The notes: a model not told the origin generated them from the sequence alone. Numbered from the stretch's first letter, positions 33,655 to 43,504 are shown. The stretch: 64,000 nt of DNA from Chamaesiphon sp041738715 (GCA_041738715.1 JBGSPI010000090.1:18547-82546); one strand, 5' to 3'. Numbers and translations are program-made.

Positions 33655-33852
33655 CTAGCCGCATAGTGACAATCTCATCACCTTGGGATTGCTATAATCG
33701 CAATTATCTGGGAGTTGAGCAAAACCCAGCCAATATACCAATCCGCCCAGTAACAATAATTGCACGATCGACATTGACAAGTGTACCCGCCGACGTTGAA
33801 TCCAGATCGTCCAAGCCGTGGGAATTAACAACAATGCACAATTAGCATACAT
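33655..33852 (-). CDS. Small two-helix membrane protein next to an IS element
   Basis: From the ATG at 33852 the product is 65 residues, MYANCALLLIPTAWTIWIQR and on, with two hydrophobic segments separated by the basic loop QRRRVH. The open frame continues upstream into the inverted repeat of the IS630-type element (33876), so the natural start or promoter may have been replaced by the insertion. No family recognised. Confidence 0.5.
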   Translation of the reverse strand: MYANCALLLIPTAWTIWIQRRRVHLSMSIVQLLLLGGLVYWLGFAQLPDNCDYSNPKVMRLSLCG

Positions 33853-33875
33853 ATACAGGAGTGGATTCCATTGTA

Positions 33876-35080
33876 CTGGCGTGACCGGACTAAAACTGTG
33901 GGTAAAGATGATGCAGTTTAATTCGAGCATCTGCGGTGGTAAATTGCCATTTTACTTTAGCATGTTCTCGGTTCCGTTCTTGTTGCCAAGCTGCCAGTTC
34001 ACTTTTAAGAAGATCTGCACGGCTAATTCGGCGATCGAGACATTGTTGTGATAACACACTCAATTCAGTTTCAGCGATATTCAACCAACTCCCATTTCGT
34101 GGAGTATGATGAATCGATAATCGTCTGGCTAATCGGTGGGCTGTTTCTGCCGGAAATGCATGGTATAAAGAGCCGATATGATGCGTGTTCAAATTATCAC
34201 AGACTAACTTTATCATTGGGGCATCTGGATAATCTTCATCCAGTAATTGTTTAATTTCTTCAGCCCAATCTAAACGAGTTCTTTGAGGACGATTACTCAC
34301 TCTCCTCCATCCGTTAATCGGATCGACAAACATAAATATTGCTTCGACACCATTACGCTCATAATGATAATCTTCCTTCTTTGTTTGTCCAGGTTTGGCT
34401 GGAATACTTGGATAGAGATCGCCTGTGAGTTCAACCGATGCTTCATCCATGCAAATCAGGGGAGCATTTGGGTCTGGTGGCTCACTGTAGACATCTAGTA
34501 CGTCTTCCATCTGAGCAATAAATCTCGGTAAATCTTCTTCTGGTATACAAAATCTTTCAGTTTTCCATGGCTGTAACTCAATCTGATTTAATTTAGTTCT
34601 GACCGTTTCTTTGGCGATCGATATTACAATTTTTCTTGACACTAACTCCTGTGCTAGTAACTGAATTGTCCATCTTACTCTTCCTGCTGGAGGCTCGCTG
34701 CAACAAATTGCAATTAAATGAGCCTCTTGTTTCCCATCCATTTTTGGTGGGGTTGGTGGAGTCTCCCTCTGCTTTCTTTGTAATGCTGGCTTGACTCCAT
34801 CTAACACAAACTTTTTTCTAATTGAAGCAATTGTATTGACGTGCATGTTCAATGCTTGGCTGATGTCTTCATCTCTCCATCTACCTGCTACTGCATTGTC
34901 ATCTGCCATCAACAGCACATTCGCATGATTCACTTGTTTTGCTGCTTTTGTGCCATTTTTACTGATTTCTAACAGTTCTTGGCGTTGCTCTTCGCTTAGT
35001 TTTATTCGATATTTTAAATTTGGGTTACTCATAGATATATTCTACAATTTTTACCCACAGTTTTAGTCCGGTCACGCCAT
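33876..35080 (-). mobile_element. IS630-type insertion sequence, complete
   Basis: The element has 29-bp terminal inverted repeats: TGGCGTGACCGGACTAAAAC on the left (from 33877) and its complement ending GTCACGCCA at 35079, then TGTGGGTAAA on the inner side. It is bordered by TA on both sides (33874-33875 and 35081-35082), the TA duplication expected of the IS630/mariner group. One intact transposase gene fills it. Perfect termini suggest recent activity. Confidence 0.9.
33890..35032 (-). CDS. IS630-family transposase
   Basis: The 380-residue protein has an N-terminal helix-turn-helix region (about 1-110: SEEQRQELLEISKNGTKAAK, then INMHVNTIASIRKKF-like) and the DDE catalytic core: Asp in ICMDEASVEL, Asp in LVCDNLNTHHIG and Glu in HTPRNGSWLNIAETELS. 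All three acidic residues are in place and the frame is uninterrupted. It runs almost from terminus to terminus of the element. It catalyses cut-and-paste movement into TA sites. Confidence 0.93.
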   Translation of the reverse strand: MSNPNLKYRIKLSEEQRQELLEISKNGTKAAKQVNHANVLLMADDNAVAGRWRDEDISQALNMHVNTIASIRKKFVLDGVKPALQRKQRETPPTPPKMDGKQEAHLIAICCSEPPAGRVRWTIQLLAQELVSRKIVISIAKETVRTKLNQIELQPWKTERFCIPEEDLPRFIAQMEDVLDVYSEPPDPNAPLICMDEASVELTGDLYPSIPAKPGQTKKEDYHYERNGVEAIFMFVDPINGWRRVSNRPQRTRLDWAEEIKQLLDEDYPDAPMIKLVCDNLNTHHIGSLYHAFPAETAHRLARRLSIHHTPRNGSWLNIAETELSVLSQQCLDRRISRADLLKSELAAWQQERNREHAKVKWQFTTADARIKLHHLYPQF

Positions 35081-35082
35081 TA

Positions 35083-35505
35083 GCTATTACTAGTTGCGGC
35101 AAAAAAGACGAAACCGCCACTACTGAGACAACTACAACTACGACCACTACAGCTACTACGACCCCCGCAACTAGTACTCCTCCTGCTGCTAGTGTCGATA
35201 CGCCCCTCTCCGCAGCCGAAAAAACTCAATTGACACCTGTAAAAACTGCACTAGTCATGGCTAACAGTGCTGTAAAAACTGGTGATATGGCGAAAGCAAA
35301 AACTCAATTCGATAAATTTAGCGGTCTGTGGAAAGTTGTAGAACCAATGGTGAAAGCCAAAGCTGGTGCTAGCTATCCGATGATCGAAAGTGGTATCAGT
35401 ATGGTGACAACAGCAATGAGTGGAGCATCGCCAGACAAAGCTAAAGCTGGTGAAGGCTTAAATATGGCTATTAAAGCCCTCACTGCCGTGATTGATAAAA
35501 AATAG
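35083..35505 (+). pseudogene. Lipoprotein gene beheaded by the IS630-type element
   Basis: Directly right of the IS a frame reads AITSCGKKDETATTETTTTT: the end of a signal sequence with lipobox-like ITSC, then a Thr/Ala-rich linker and a helical domain (about 90 residues, AKAKTQFDKFSGLWKVVEPM and on) to a stop at 35505. The frame remains open into the IS end but has no start codon or signal core there, and the left flank of the IS does not supply one in frame. So the first 15-20 codons are missing. A TTG at 35230 could give a cytoplasmic fragment only. Confidence 0.75.
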
Positions 35506-35701
35506 AAACGAAGCATTTGAACCGTTAAGATTCAGTATTCCCAATTTTGCATCCTCACACTCCCTGCAAGGGGAATAATACTGAAATAATTTGGAGATTC
35601 ACGACCCATTATCAACGGCGATCGAGATTTAACACTCAACAGATCGTGACTCAATAGCAGACGGAACGAGTTTTATGGCTGAAAATTCGATTTAATTATA
35701 C

Positions 35702-36118
35702 CTAGACTGCTGAGTTTGGACTTTGGGCAGATGTCCACCAGCCATTGGGAACGAGTATACCACCCGATTGAGAGATCCGGGCAGGAGTCATCAAATAAGC
35801 CCAAGCAGAAAGATAGGGAATACCCTCAGATGTATATGTAGTTACTAACTCGCGAATGTAATCATTTTCGGCGGGTTGTCTCTCCGGTTGGTAGTCTTCC
35901 AATTCGTCTAAATCTGCGAGGATCGCTGCGCTACTAAAAGTTAAGACAAATCCATGTACTCTACGTTCGCCATGAATTGCCCCAGGGTAGCCGAGCGATC
36001 TCAAATGATATAACTCACCATGAATATAAGCTTTGTGGCTGGCAATTACTTTAGTGCCACAGTAACGAGCGAAATTACTCTCTCCAGGTTTGAGTGTACC
36101 GTAAACGAAGACGTGCAA
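35702..36118 (-). CDS. Gamma-glutamylcyclotransferase-like (AIG2/YtfP) protein
   Basis: A 138-residue protein beginning MHVFVYGTLKPGESNFARYC, the YGTL-x-P signature of the gamma-glutamylcyclotransferase fold, and continuing with GELYHLRSLGYPGA and LADLDELEDYQPE, where the acidic residue in the DELEDY segment is the expected catalytic position. The superfamily covers glutathione turnover and amine adduct metabolism; the exact substrate is open. It is divergent from leuS. Confidence 0.88.
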   Translation of the reverse strand: MHVFVYGTLKPGESNFARYCGTKVIASHKAYIHGELYHLRSLGYPGAIHGERRVHGFVLTFSSAAILADLDELEDYQPERQPAENDYIRELVTTYTSEGIPYLSAWAYLMTPARISQSGGILVPNGWWTSAQSPNSAV

Positions 36119-36212
36119 ATTGGGATGCTCCTCATAAATTCTTGAGAAACCAGATGCTGTGCCACAATAATTGAAACCCTATTTTAAATTATAAATCAGC
36201 AGGATCGATCTC

Positions 36213-38813
36213 ATGGATGCTAAATATATCCCCAGTAACATCGAGTCCAAGTGGCAACAGGTATGGACGATCGAAGAATTATACAAAACTGATACTAGTA
36301 GCGATCGACCTAAATTTTATGCCCTGTCAATGTTTCCCTATCCATCGGGGAATCTGCACATGGGGCACGTGCGTAACTATGTGATTACTGACGCGATCGC
36401 TAGATTCAAGCGAATGCAAGGGTTTCGGGTCTTACATCCGATGGGGTGGGATGCCTTTGGTTTGCCTGCGGAAAATGCGGCGATCGAACGGGGGTTACAT
36501 CCGGCAAAGTGGACCTATCAGAATATCGATCGAATGCGCGGACAGTTACAACAATTGGGGCTATCGATCGATTGGGCGCGGGAAGTTGCCACTTGTTCGC
36601 CAGATTATTATAAGTGGACGCAGTGGATTTTCTTACAGTTTTTCCAAGCTGGATTAGCTTACCAACGCGAAGCAGCGGTAAATTGGGACCCGATCGATCA
36701 AACGGTGTTAGCTAACGAACAAGTTGATGCCCAGGGGCGTTCCTGGCGATCTGGGGCGATGGTTGAGAAAAAATTACTCCGCCAGTGGTTTTTAAAAATC
36801 ACCGACTATGCCGACCAATTAGTCGCCGATTTAGAGCAATTATCGGGCTGGCCAGAAAAGGTCAAAACCATGCAGGCAAACTGGATTGGTCGATCGGTTG
36901 GCGCGTATTTAGAATTTCCGATCATCGGTTTAACCGAAAAAGTCCCCGTATTTACCACCCGTCCCGATACCGTCTATGGCGTTTCCTACGTCGTCCTCGC
37001 CCCCGAACATCCATTGGTGGCTCAAGTGACCACTCCAGAACAATCTGCGGCTGTAGAGGCATTTATTGCGGCAGTTAGTAGCGAGAGTGAAATCGATCGC
37101 ACTGCTGATGATAAGCCCAAACGGGGCGTACCGACAGGCGGCTATGTGACTAATCCCTTCACAGGGAAGGAAGTTCCAATTTGGATTGCTGATTATGTTC
37201 TATATGAGTACGGTACGGGGGCTGTCATGGGCGTACCCGCTCACGACGATCGCGACTTCAAATTTGCCACTCAATACCAATTGCCCATCACCACGGTCAT
37301 CCTCAACCCCAAAGCTGACCCATCTGAGACTGCGAAGGCTGCCTACACTGAAGCTGGAGTGATGACTAATTCTGGTAAGTTCACGGGCATGGATTCTATT
37401 GCTGGCAAACAAGCAGTAATTAGCGAAGCCGAAGCCCAAGGCTGGGGTAAAGCCAAAATTCAATATCGATTGCGGGATTGGTTGATTTCGCGCCAACGCT
37501 ATTGGGGTGCGCCGATTCCGATTATCCATTGTCCCAATTGTCGCGCGGTGGCGGTACCCGATGCGGATTTACCCGTTCAGTTACCAGAAAACGTCGAATT
37601 TACTGGCAAAGGTGGTAATCCGTTGGCGAAATTAGCCGATTGGGTGAACGTTCCCTGTCCTAGTTGTGGCACTCCCGCCCAGCGCGAAACCGATACGATG
37701 GACACATTTATCGATTCCTCCTGGTATTTCCTCCGCTATACCGACGCAAAAAACCCCGACAAAATCTTCGATAGCAGCCAAGTAAATGATTGGATGCCCG
37801 TGGATCAATATGTGGGTGGAGTCGAACACGCAATTTTGCACCTATTATATTCGCGCTTCTTTACCAAAGTATTGCGCGATCGTTCAGATAGCGATCATCC
37901 AGCTAGCAATCTCCTCAAATTTGACGAACCATTTAAACGGCTACTCACCCAAGGGATGGTGCAAGGTTTAACTTACATGAATCCGGCGAAGGAAGGGAAA
38001 GATAAGTGGATTCCTTCCCATTTAGTCAACGTCGCTAATCCGGTCGATCCCACAACTGGCGAACCACTAGAAAAACTCTACGCCACCATGTCCAAATCAA
38101 AAGGGAATGGGATTGCGCCAGAGGAGGTAATTGCTAAATATGGTGTCGATATTGCGCGGATGTTTATCCTCTTTAAGGCACCGCCAGAAAAAGATCTGGA
38201 ATGGGATGATGCTGATGTTGAGGGACAAGCACGTTTCCTCAATCGCGTCTGGCGATTAGTATTTGATTTCGTCAGTAATCCGGCTGCGGCAAAATTAGAT
38301 CTAGCCGAACTACCTGCGGCGACAACCAAAAGTGAGAAAGATTTACGCAAAGCAATTCACACCGCCATTAAGGAAATTACCGAAGATTTGGACGGCGATT
38401 ATCAATTTAATACGGCGATTTCTGAGTTGATGAAATTAAGTAACGCGATGAATGATGCTGAGTGCAAAAATTCGCCAGTTTACGCTGAGAGTATAATTGC
38501 GCTGATTCTATTGCTGTCACCATTTTCTCCCCATATGTCCGAGGAACTGTGGCAACTCACCGGACATACTGGTTCTGTCCACACTCAAGCCTGGTTAAAA
38601 TTCGATCCAGATGCTTTAGTTGCCGATGAAATTACCCTAGTAATTCAAGTAATGGGCAAAACACGGGGAACGATTCAAGTACCAGCGACAGCAGATAAAC
38701 AACAGTTAGAGAAATATGCCCGTGAATCAGAATTTGCCCACCGATTTATTGCCGACAAGGAGGTGAAGAAAGTTATTGTAGTGCCAGGAAAGTTGGTGAA
38801 TTTTGTCATTTAA
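36213..38813 (+). CDS. leuS: Leucyl-tRNA synthetase
   Basis: A class I aminoacyl-tRNA synthetase that charges tRNA-Leu. The 866-residue product has the HIGH-type motif PSGNLHMGHVRNYV (about 47-60), the CP1 editing domain with FTTRPDTVYGVSYVVLAPEH (about 245-265), a zinc-type knuckle (CPNC...CPSC around 438-490), the KMSKS motif TMSKSKGNG (about 627-635) and a C-terminal anticodon-binding region ending VVPGKLVNFVI. Full bacterial length. The start MDAKYIPSNIESKWQ follows a 94-bp divergent spacer. An AT-rich hairpin terminator follows. Confidence 0.98.
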   Translation: MDAKYIPSNIESKWQQVWTIEELYKTDTSSDRPKFYALSMFPYPSGNLHMGHVRNYVITDAIARFKRMQGFRVLHPMGWDAFGLPAENAAIERGLHPAKWTYQNIDRMRGQLQQLGLSIDWAREVATCSPDYYKWTQWIFLQFFQAGLAYQREAAVNWDPIDQTVLANEQVDAQGRSWRSGAMVEKKLLRQWFLKITDYADQLVADLEQLSGWPEKVKTMQANWIGRSVGAYLEFPIIGLTEKVPVFTTRPDTVYGVSYVVLAPEHPLVAQVTTPEQSAAVEAFIAAVSSESEIDRTADDKPKRGVPTGGYVTNPFTGKEVPIWIADYVLYEYGTGAVMGVPAHDDRDFKFATQYQLPITTVILNPKADPSETAKAAYTEAGVMTNSGKFTGMDSIAGKQAVISEAEAQGWGKAKIQYRLRDWLISRQRYWGAPIPIIHCPNCRAVAVPDADLPVQLPENVEFTGKGGNPLAKLADWVNVPCPSCGTPAQRETDTMDTFIDSSWYFLRYTDAKNPDKIFDSSQVNDWMPVDQYVGGVEHAILHLLYSRFFTKVLRDRSDSDHPASNLLKFDEPFKRLLTQGMVQGLTYMNPAKEGKDKWIPSHLVNVANPVDPTTGEPLEKLYATMSKSKGNGIAPEEVIAKYGVDIARMFILFKAPPEKDLEWDDADVEGQARFLNRVWRLVFDFVSNPAAAKLDLAELPAATTKSEKDLRKAIHTAIKEITEDLDGDYQFNTAISELMKLSNAMNDAECKNSPVYAESIIALILLLSPFSPHMSEELWQLTGHTGSVHTQAWLKFDPDALVADEITLVIQVMGKTRGTIQVPATADKQQLEKYARESEFAHRFIADKEVKKVIVVPGKLVNFVI

Positions 38814-38824
38814 TAGTTAAGACG

Positions 38825-38874
38825 AAAAACATAAAATAAGGTTAAAATATTCTCATCTTATTTTATGTTTTTTT
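38825..38874 (+). terminator. Terminator after leuS
   Basis: AAAAACATAAAATAAG (38825-38840) pairs with CTTATTTTATGTTTTT (from 38857); the spacer loop is about 16 nt. The descending arm merges into a run of T. The stem is almost pure A-T, but long, and its place 12 nt after the stop supports a terminator, possibly for both strands. Confidence 0.7.
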
Positions 38875-38943
38875 CCGTTCACCATATATTACCTCGCGCA
38901 CACATCGAGTTTCTGACGGGTTGTTTTCATAGGGGTGATTTTG

Positions 38944-40149
38944 TTACTTCCTGGCAAATTCAGCCGGATTTTGATCGCGCCGATGATTGAAGGGAATGGG
39001 TATACCTTGGTCATCACCAACTAACGCAGCAGTTTCCTCCAAAGCTTGCCGCAGCCGCTTGGCTGCATAGATGGACATATCCCGTGGGACATTAATTCGA
39101 TCGCGTAAATAGCGCAGGGCTGAAGCCGATCCTGATGGTGGTGTGCAGGTTTCACCTGTCATCATCTGGGTGAGGGCACAACGGAATGCTTGATCAAATA
39201 ACTGGTCGTCAGCCGGGTTGACTCGAACTATGTTAACCCGGTGTTGGATCGATCGAAATAACGCTTCGGCGCGAGAGTTTTCCGGCTCTGGATAAGTCAC
39301 ATCTGGTAGCCCCAACCAAGGGCCATGATCGACTCGCGCTTTATTAATGAGCATCTGAGCTTCACCATTTTCCCAACAGCCACCCATTTGGGGGGGCAAA
39401 TCATGGACGTGGGTGTGAAAATCACTTTGGGTACCTCGATAGGTGGAGCGGCTCTCCATGGCATCAAACCAGGCGGACATCCCTGGGTTTTCCTCGCGCA
39501 GCGAGTAGCCTTTATAGTAAAACAGACTAGCATTCATCCGTTCGACATAGGGCGTAAAGATAACATCAGCAGTGCCAAATTGTTCCAGGAAATAGGCACC
39601 TGGCGTTTTCGCCAGAGCATCTTCAACCATCCCAACAACTTGGACAAATTGATGGCGGCTGTGCTGTTCGGCACGGACGGAACTAGCTGGGCGACAGAGC
39701 CAATTACACCAGGCTCTAAATAACAGTCGCTCTAGTTGGCGGAGTGGTAACACTGTCGGGTCTTCCATTCCTGCACCTAATGAACCAAAAACCCGCTCTA
39801 ATGCCAGTAAAATATCATCACTTTCGGTAATGATCCGCCCATCTAATTCGATTGCAGGGAGCATTCCTGAAGGTACTTTGCGCTTATACCAGGCTTCTTT
39901 CTCTCCATAGCAAAACATCGTTACTTTGGCGACACGATAGGGGATCTGCTTTTCCTCCAGCCACAGCCAGACTTTTTGGCAATAGGGGCACCAAGCATGA
40001 TTGTCTCGGTAGAGCGTGACGCGGACATCGGCTTCGCTCATCCCAAATAGGCGCAATCGAGCTTGAGAGTTCGTCAAACCGTTAATGGGATCTAATTGAA
40101 AGTCGGTGAGGATTCCTAGTTCTTGCCAGGTGAGAGGAGCGATCGTCAT
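38944..40149 (-). CDS. Glutathione S-transferase-family protein, long form
   Basis: The protein (401 residues from the ATG at 40149, MTIAPLTWQELG) has a thioredoxin-like GST N-domain with the glutaredoxin-type active site HAWCPYCQKVWLWLEEKQIP and the cis-Pro region KVPSGMLPAIELDGRIITES. A helical C-domain (about 150-270) follows, and then an additional C-terminal part of about 130 residues. The CPYC motif suggests thiol-disulfide or dehydroascorbate reductase-like chemistry rather than classic conjugation. The 13 codons upstream to 40188 are open but look non-conserved. Similar long GSTs occur in cyanobacteria and plastids. Confidence 0.82.
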   Translation of the reverse strand: MTIAPLTWQELGILTDFQLDPINGLTNSQARLRLFGMSEADVRVTLYRDNHAWCPYCQKVWLWLEEKQIPYRVAKVTMFCYGEKEAWYKRKVPSGMLPAIELDGRIITESDDILLALERVFGSLGAGMEDPTVLPLRQLERLLFRAWCNWLCRPASSVRAEQHSRHQFVQVVGMVEDALAKTPGAYFLEQFGTADVIFTPYVERMNASLFYYKGYSLREENPGMSAWFDAMESRSTYRGTQSDFHTHVHDLPPQMGGCWENGEAQMLINKARVDHGPWLGLPDVTYPEPENSRAEALFRSIQHRVNIVRVNPADDQLFDQAFRCALTQMMTGETCTPPSGSASALRYLRDRINVPRDMSIYAAKRLRQALEETAALVGDDQGIPIPFNHRRDQNPAEFARK

Positions 40150-40222
40150 GAGATGGGTGTCATAATAAAAAAGACGGGCACAGCCCATCTACAAGTCTAG
40201 AGCATTGCTCGATCTGTTTGAT

Positions 40223-41641
40223 TTAGCTAGCCTTGATCATCCGACTTGGTAAGAGTGCCGAAGTAGAACTTAACCCTCTATTAATGCCTGGATCGAGCAG
40301 CGATTGGGCGAGGAGACGACGGTAGAGGTCACTGAGTTGAATGGCTACGCCCGTCCAACTGAAATTCTGCTGAACTCGTAATGAAGCTTGCTTCCGAACT
40401 TTCCGCGCCCACAGGTCATCAGTGAGAATCCGACCGATCGCGTCAGCAAATGCGTTAACATCATGGGGTGGTACTAGTAGTCCAGTTTCTTCAGAAATGA
40501 CCGTGAATTTCAAACCGCCAACGGCGGAAGCCACTACTGGAGTACCGCAAGCCATTGCTTCGATCGCAACTAAGCCAAAGGGTTCGTAATGGCTAGGAAT
40601 GACACAAACATCGGCAGCAGTATAATATAGTGGCAAGCGATCGTGTCCAACCATTCCCACAAATTCAGTATTAGCTTGTAAGTCCAACTCAGTGACAATT
40701 TGTTCGATCCGTCGCCGTTCCGCGCCATCGGCTGCCTGGGGGTCGCTACCACCGATAATTAATAATTTTAGGTTGTGGGGATCTATTTCTTCGCCTTGTT
40801 CTAGTTGCGATCTCAATTCGCCAGTTGCCCGCACCAGGGTTTCGATCCCTTTGCGTTTGTCAAATCGACCGACGTAGAGGATGACTTTCTGGCGCGAATC
40901 GATGCCGAGTTGTTTTCTGGCTTCAACTTTAGAAATCGGGTGGAAGTTACTCACATCAGTACCACAGGGAATGATATCAACATCACCTTGTGGAGAAACC
41001 AAAGTCTGTAAATCTTCAAGTTCCTGGGGACTAGTGGCGACGACACGATGAGCCTGTTCGAGAATTTGTCGTTCGATAGCTAATCTAGTTTGGGCAATCG
41101 CGGGAATGTCGCTGACAGACTGATATTTAACCGCACCGAGCGAATGATATGTATGGATCAGTTGGAGATTTTGGGACTGTTGGAGTTGTAATCCTACCCA
41201 GCCGGACATCCAGTAGTTAGTATGGGCGAGTGGATAGTTAATTCCCTCTTTTTGCTGGAATTTTTGGAACGCCGCGACGAATTCGGGCATATATTGAAAT
41301 AATTCGTCTCTGGGAATGTATGCTTCCGGCCCAGCGGCGAGGCGAATCGTCCGACAGTGAGGTGAATGCTGAACAATTGTGGCATCGTAGGGACTACTCT
41401 TGCGGGTAAACATATCTACTTGCCAACCGAGTTTGGCTAAAGATTCGCCAACTTGACGGACGTAGACATTTTGACCGCCAGCCGCATCTTTCCCAATTTC
41501 AGCGGCGGGGTCGCCATGCTCGGAGATCAGGGCGATGGCTTGACGGCTCGGAATTTTGGTACGCGCAGAGGCAAATGGTTGATGGTTGGTAGTGGTTGCG
41601 GCACTGCTACCAAAGGTGAGCGGGAATTTTCCGTTAGACAT
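40223..41641 (-). CDS. GT4-family glycosyltransferase (sucrose-synthase/SPS-like)
   Basis: The 472-residue protein has the retaining GT-B fold: GGQNVYVRQVGESLAKLGWQ near the N-terminus, AAGPEAYIPRDELFQYMPEF (close to the SPS motif AGPEAYIPKEEL), HTNYWMSGWVGLQL, ILYVGRFDKRKGIETLVRA and the donor motif EPFGLVAIEAMACGTPVVAS. It lacks a phosphatase-like domain. The resemblance to the sucrose-forming group is real, but acceptor and donor are unknown; such genes often make glycosylated lipids or glucosylglycerate-type solutes. It is followed by the GST gene (73 bp) and preceded by another GT4 gene on the same strand (78 bp), likely an operon. Confidence 0.88.
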   Translation of the reverse strand: MSNGKFPLTFGSSAATTTNHQPFASARTKIPSRQAIALISEHGDPAAEIGKDAAGGQNVYVRQVGESLAKLGWQVDMFTRKSSPYDATIVQHSPHCRTIRLAAGPEAYIPRDELFQYMPEFVAAFQKFQQKEGINYPLAHTNYWMSGWVGLQLQQSQNLQLIHTYHSLGAVKYQSVSDIPAIAQTRLAIERQILEQAHRVVATSPQELEDLQTLVSPQGDVDIIPCGTDVSNFHPISKVEARKQLGIDSRQKVILYVGRFDKRKGIETLVRATGELRSQLEQGEEIDPHNLKLLIIGGSDPQAADGAERRRIEQIVTELDLQANTEFVGMVGHDRLPLYYTAADVCVIPSHYEPFGLVAIEAMACGTPVVASAVGGLKFTVISEETGLLVPPHDVNAFADAIGRILTDDLWARKVRKQASLRVQQNFSWTGVAIQLSDLYRRLLAQSLLDPGINRGLSSTSALLPSRMIKAS

Positions 41642-41719
41642 ATCGGCACTTGAATAAAGAATAAATGTTCAATCCTCTACTCATCAGATGTGGGTAGAGG
41701 TGGAAGTGAATAAATTCAT

Positions 41720-42784
41720 CTATCTTGTGGCAAGAAGATGTCCATTGTTGGCAAACTTCTGGGCTAATACCTGCTGATAGACAGCTTCATAGCCAGCAGC
41801 CATTTGATCGACTCCAAAGCGACGATCTGCATAGGCACGACAACCAAATCGAGAGATAGTCGGGATTTTCGCCACTGCTGCGATACATTCTGCGACCGTA
41901 TTGCAGATAAATCCGCTCTCCCCATCGGTAACTACTTCGGGCACTGAACCGAGGTTCATGGCGATGACAGGGGTTCCCGCAGCCATCGATTCAATCATCA
42001 CTAGCCCAAAGGGTTCGCGCCAAGTAATCGGAAACAGAGTGGCAATTGCCCGTCCCATCAAATCATTTTTGCGGAAATGATCGGCTTCACCAAGGAATTG
42101 AATTTGCTCGTCGTCGATGTGGGGCACGATTTGGGTATTGAAATACTCCGTATCGACTGGATCGACTTTTCCCGCCATTTTCAAGGGGATACCCGTTGCT
42201 TTCGCAATGGCGATCGCATGGTGTGGCCCTTTTTCTGGGGACATCCGCCCGAGAAATGCTAAGTAAGCTGGCTCATCCGCAACAGGAAAAAAATGATGGC
42301 TACTGACATCAATACTGTTATAAACAGTTGCCACGCAGTTAAGTCCCAACCGATCTTCTCGCTGAGAATTGGAGATGCTCACGAAGGGCTGTGCCTTGGC
42401 ATATTTAAACATTTTCTCATTATCTGGGGTGAAGATGCCATGCAAGGTATGGACTGTCGGTGTTTTGGTTAGGCGGCTATATGGTAACGCCGCGCAGCCC
42501 ATGTGGGAGTGAATAATATCGAATTCTCCTGCCCGTTCGTAAACATTCGCTAGCTGGAGCATTTCATAGATGCCATACTCCTTGACATTGGCATCCAACC
42601 GCAGGGCTTGGGGATGGACTGATTCTAATTTAGCTGCGGTGATTGAGTCGCCAGAGGCAAATAGAGTCACATCATGGCCGCGTCTAACTAACTCATCTGT
42701 TAACAGTCCAACAACCAATTCTATACCGCCGTAAGCTGGTGGTGGAACTCGTTCCCACAAAGGTGCGATCTGAGCAATTTTCAT
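41720..42784 (-). CDS. GT4-family glycosyltransferase
   Basis: A 354-residue GT-B glycosyltransferase starting MKIAQIAPLWERVPPPAYGG, with IELVVGLLTDELVRRGHDVT, HSHMGCAALPYSR, AFLGRMSPEKGPHHAIAIAK and EPFGLVMIESMAAGTPVIA. This type is widespread in cyanobacteria and actinobacteria and is often encoded beside trehalose or mannosylglycerate genes, but the substrate is not given here. First gene of a probable three-gene minus-strand unit with 40223-41641 and the GST. Upstream lies a long AT-rich gap. Confidence 0.88.
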   Translation of the reverse strand: MKIAQIAPLWERVPPPAYGGIELVVGLLTDELVRRGHDVTLFASGDSITAAKLESVHPQALRLDANVKEYGIYEMLQLANVYERAGEFDIIHSHMGCAALPYSRLTKTPTVHTLHGIFTPDNEKMFKYAKAQPFVSISNSQREDRLGLNCVATVYNSIDVSSHHFFPVADEPAYLAFLGRMSPEKGPHHAIAIAKATGIPLKMAGKVDPVDTEYFNTQIVPHIDDEQIQFLGEADHFRKNDLMGRAIATLFPITWREPFGLVMIESMAAGTPVIAMNLGSVPEVVTDGESGFICNTVAECIAAVAKIPTISRFGCRAYADRRFGVDQMAAGYEAVYQQVLAQKFANNGHLLATR

Positions 42785-43343
42785 TTTATATTCTCCTGAA
42801 TATGTGAGATATTCTAGCTGGCGGGATCGTATATTAAACTAAATTTATCAAGACTAAACATCACTATCTCAGTGGTCAAAACCGTCCCGATTTTCGCTAG
42901 AAATCTATAAAAAATGTGTTGAACAAGAATCTATCAAGAATTTAAAAGTGTCTGCCAGCAAGGATAGTAGCTAGGATTGTCTTGATTATTTAGTTCTGTG
43001 TTTATTTTGTTAATGTATCTTTACTTTAAACGCTATTTATCATTTTTTCAAGTAATTTAATAAAATCTTTATATTTGTCTTTTTCCGTCACTCGATGCCA
43101 TTGCTAGAGTTTGGATCTGGCTATTAATGTAGCCAAAACAACAAATCTTTTCCCGTATTGATATTTGTTAACTGTTGTTTCAGCTAAATATCTTTGATTG
43201 ATATCTTTTGCTAGGAAAGTAATATTTAATACGATCTAACCACCAACCCATCTGTCACGATCGCCCCACATCTCCAAAAAATATCTCTCGCCCCCTTGAC
43301 ATCTCCCCGAATACTTGTGATATGATGACAAGTGTTATCGCAA
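42785..43343. other. Long AT-rich intergenic region (559 bp)
   Basis: No supported reading frame on either strand. The sequence is clearly more A+T-rich than its surroundings (runs such as TTTATTTTGTTAATG near 43000). It must contain the promoters of the glycosyltransferase unit (minus) and tRNA-Gln (plus). I saw no inverted repeat, no shared repeat family and no RNA structure that I could defend. Confidence 0.6.
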
Positions 43344-43415
43344 TGGGGTGTCGCCAAGTGGTAAGGCATCTGGTTTTGGTCCAGACATTCCGAGGTTCGA
43401 ATCCTTGCACCCCAG
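43344..43415 (+). tRNA. trnQ-UUG: tRNA-Gln (anticodon TTG)
   Basis: A 72-nt tRNA: acceptor TGGGGTG/CACCCCA with discriminator G, D-arm GCCAAGTGGTAAGGC, anticodon loop TTTTGGT (TTG) in CTGG/CCAG and T-arm GAGGTTCGAATCCTT. The U1-A72 first pair is typical for tRNA-Gln. No CCA encoded. Confidence 0.97.
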
Positions 43416-43504
43416 TAAAATTTAAGTTTGAAAAGTAGCTTGGTTAGAGGTAAACAGTGGACACTCTAACCAGTCGTGATGTTAGCCAAAGGAATAATAA
43501 CTGT

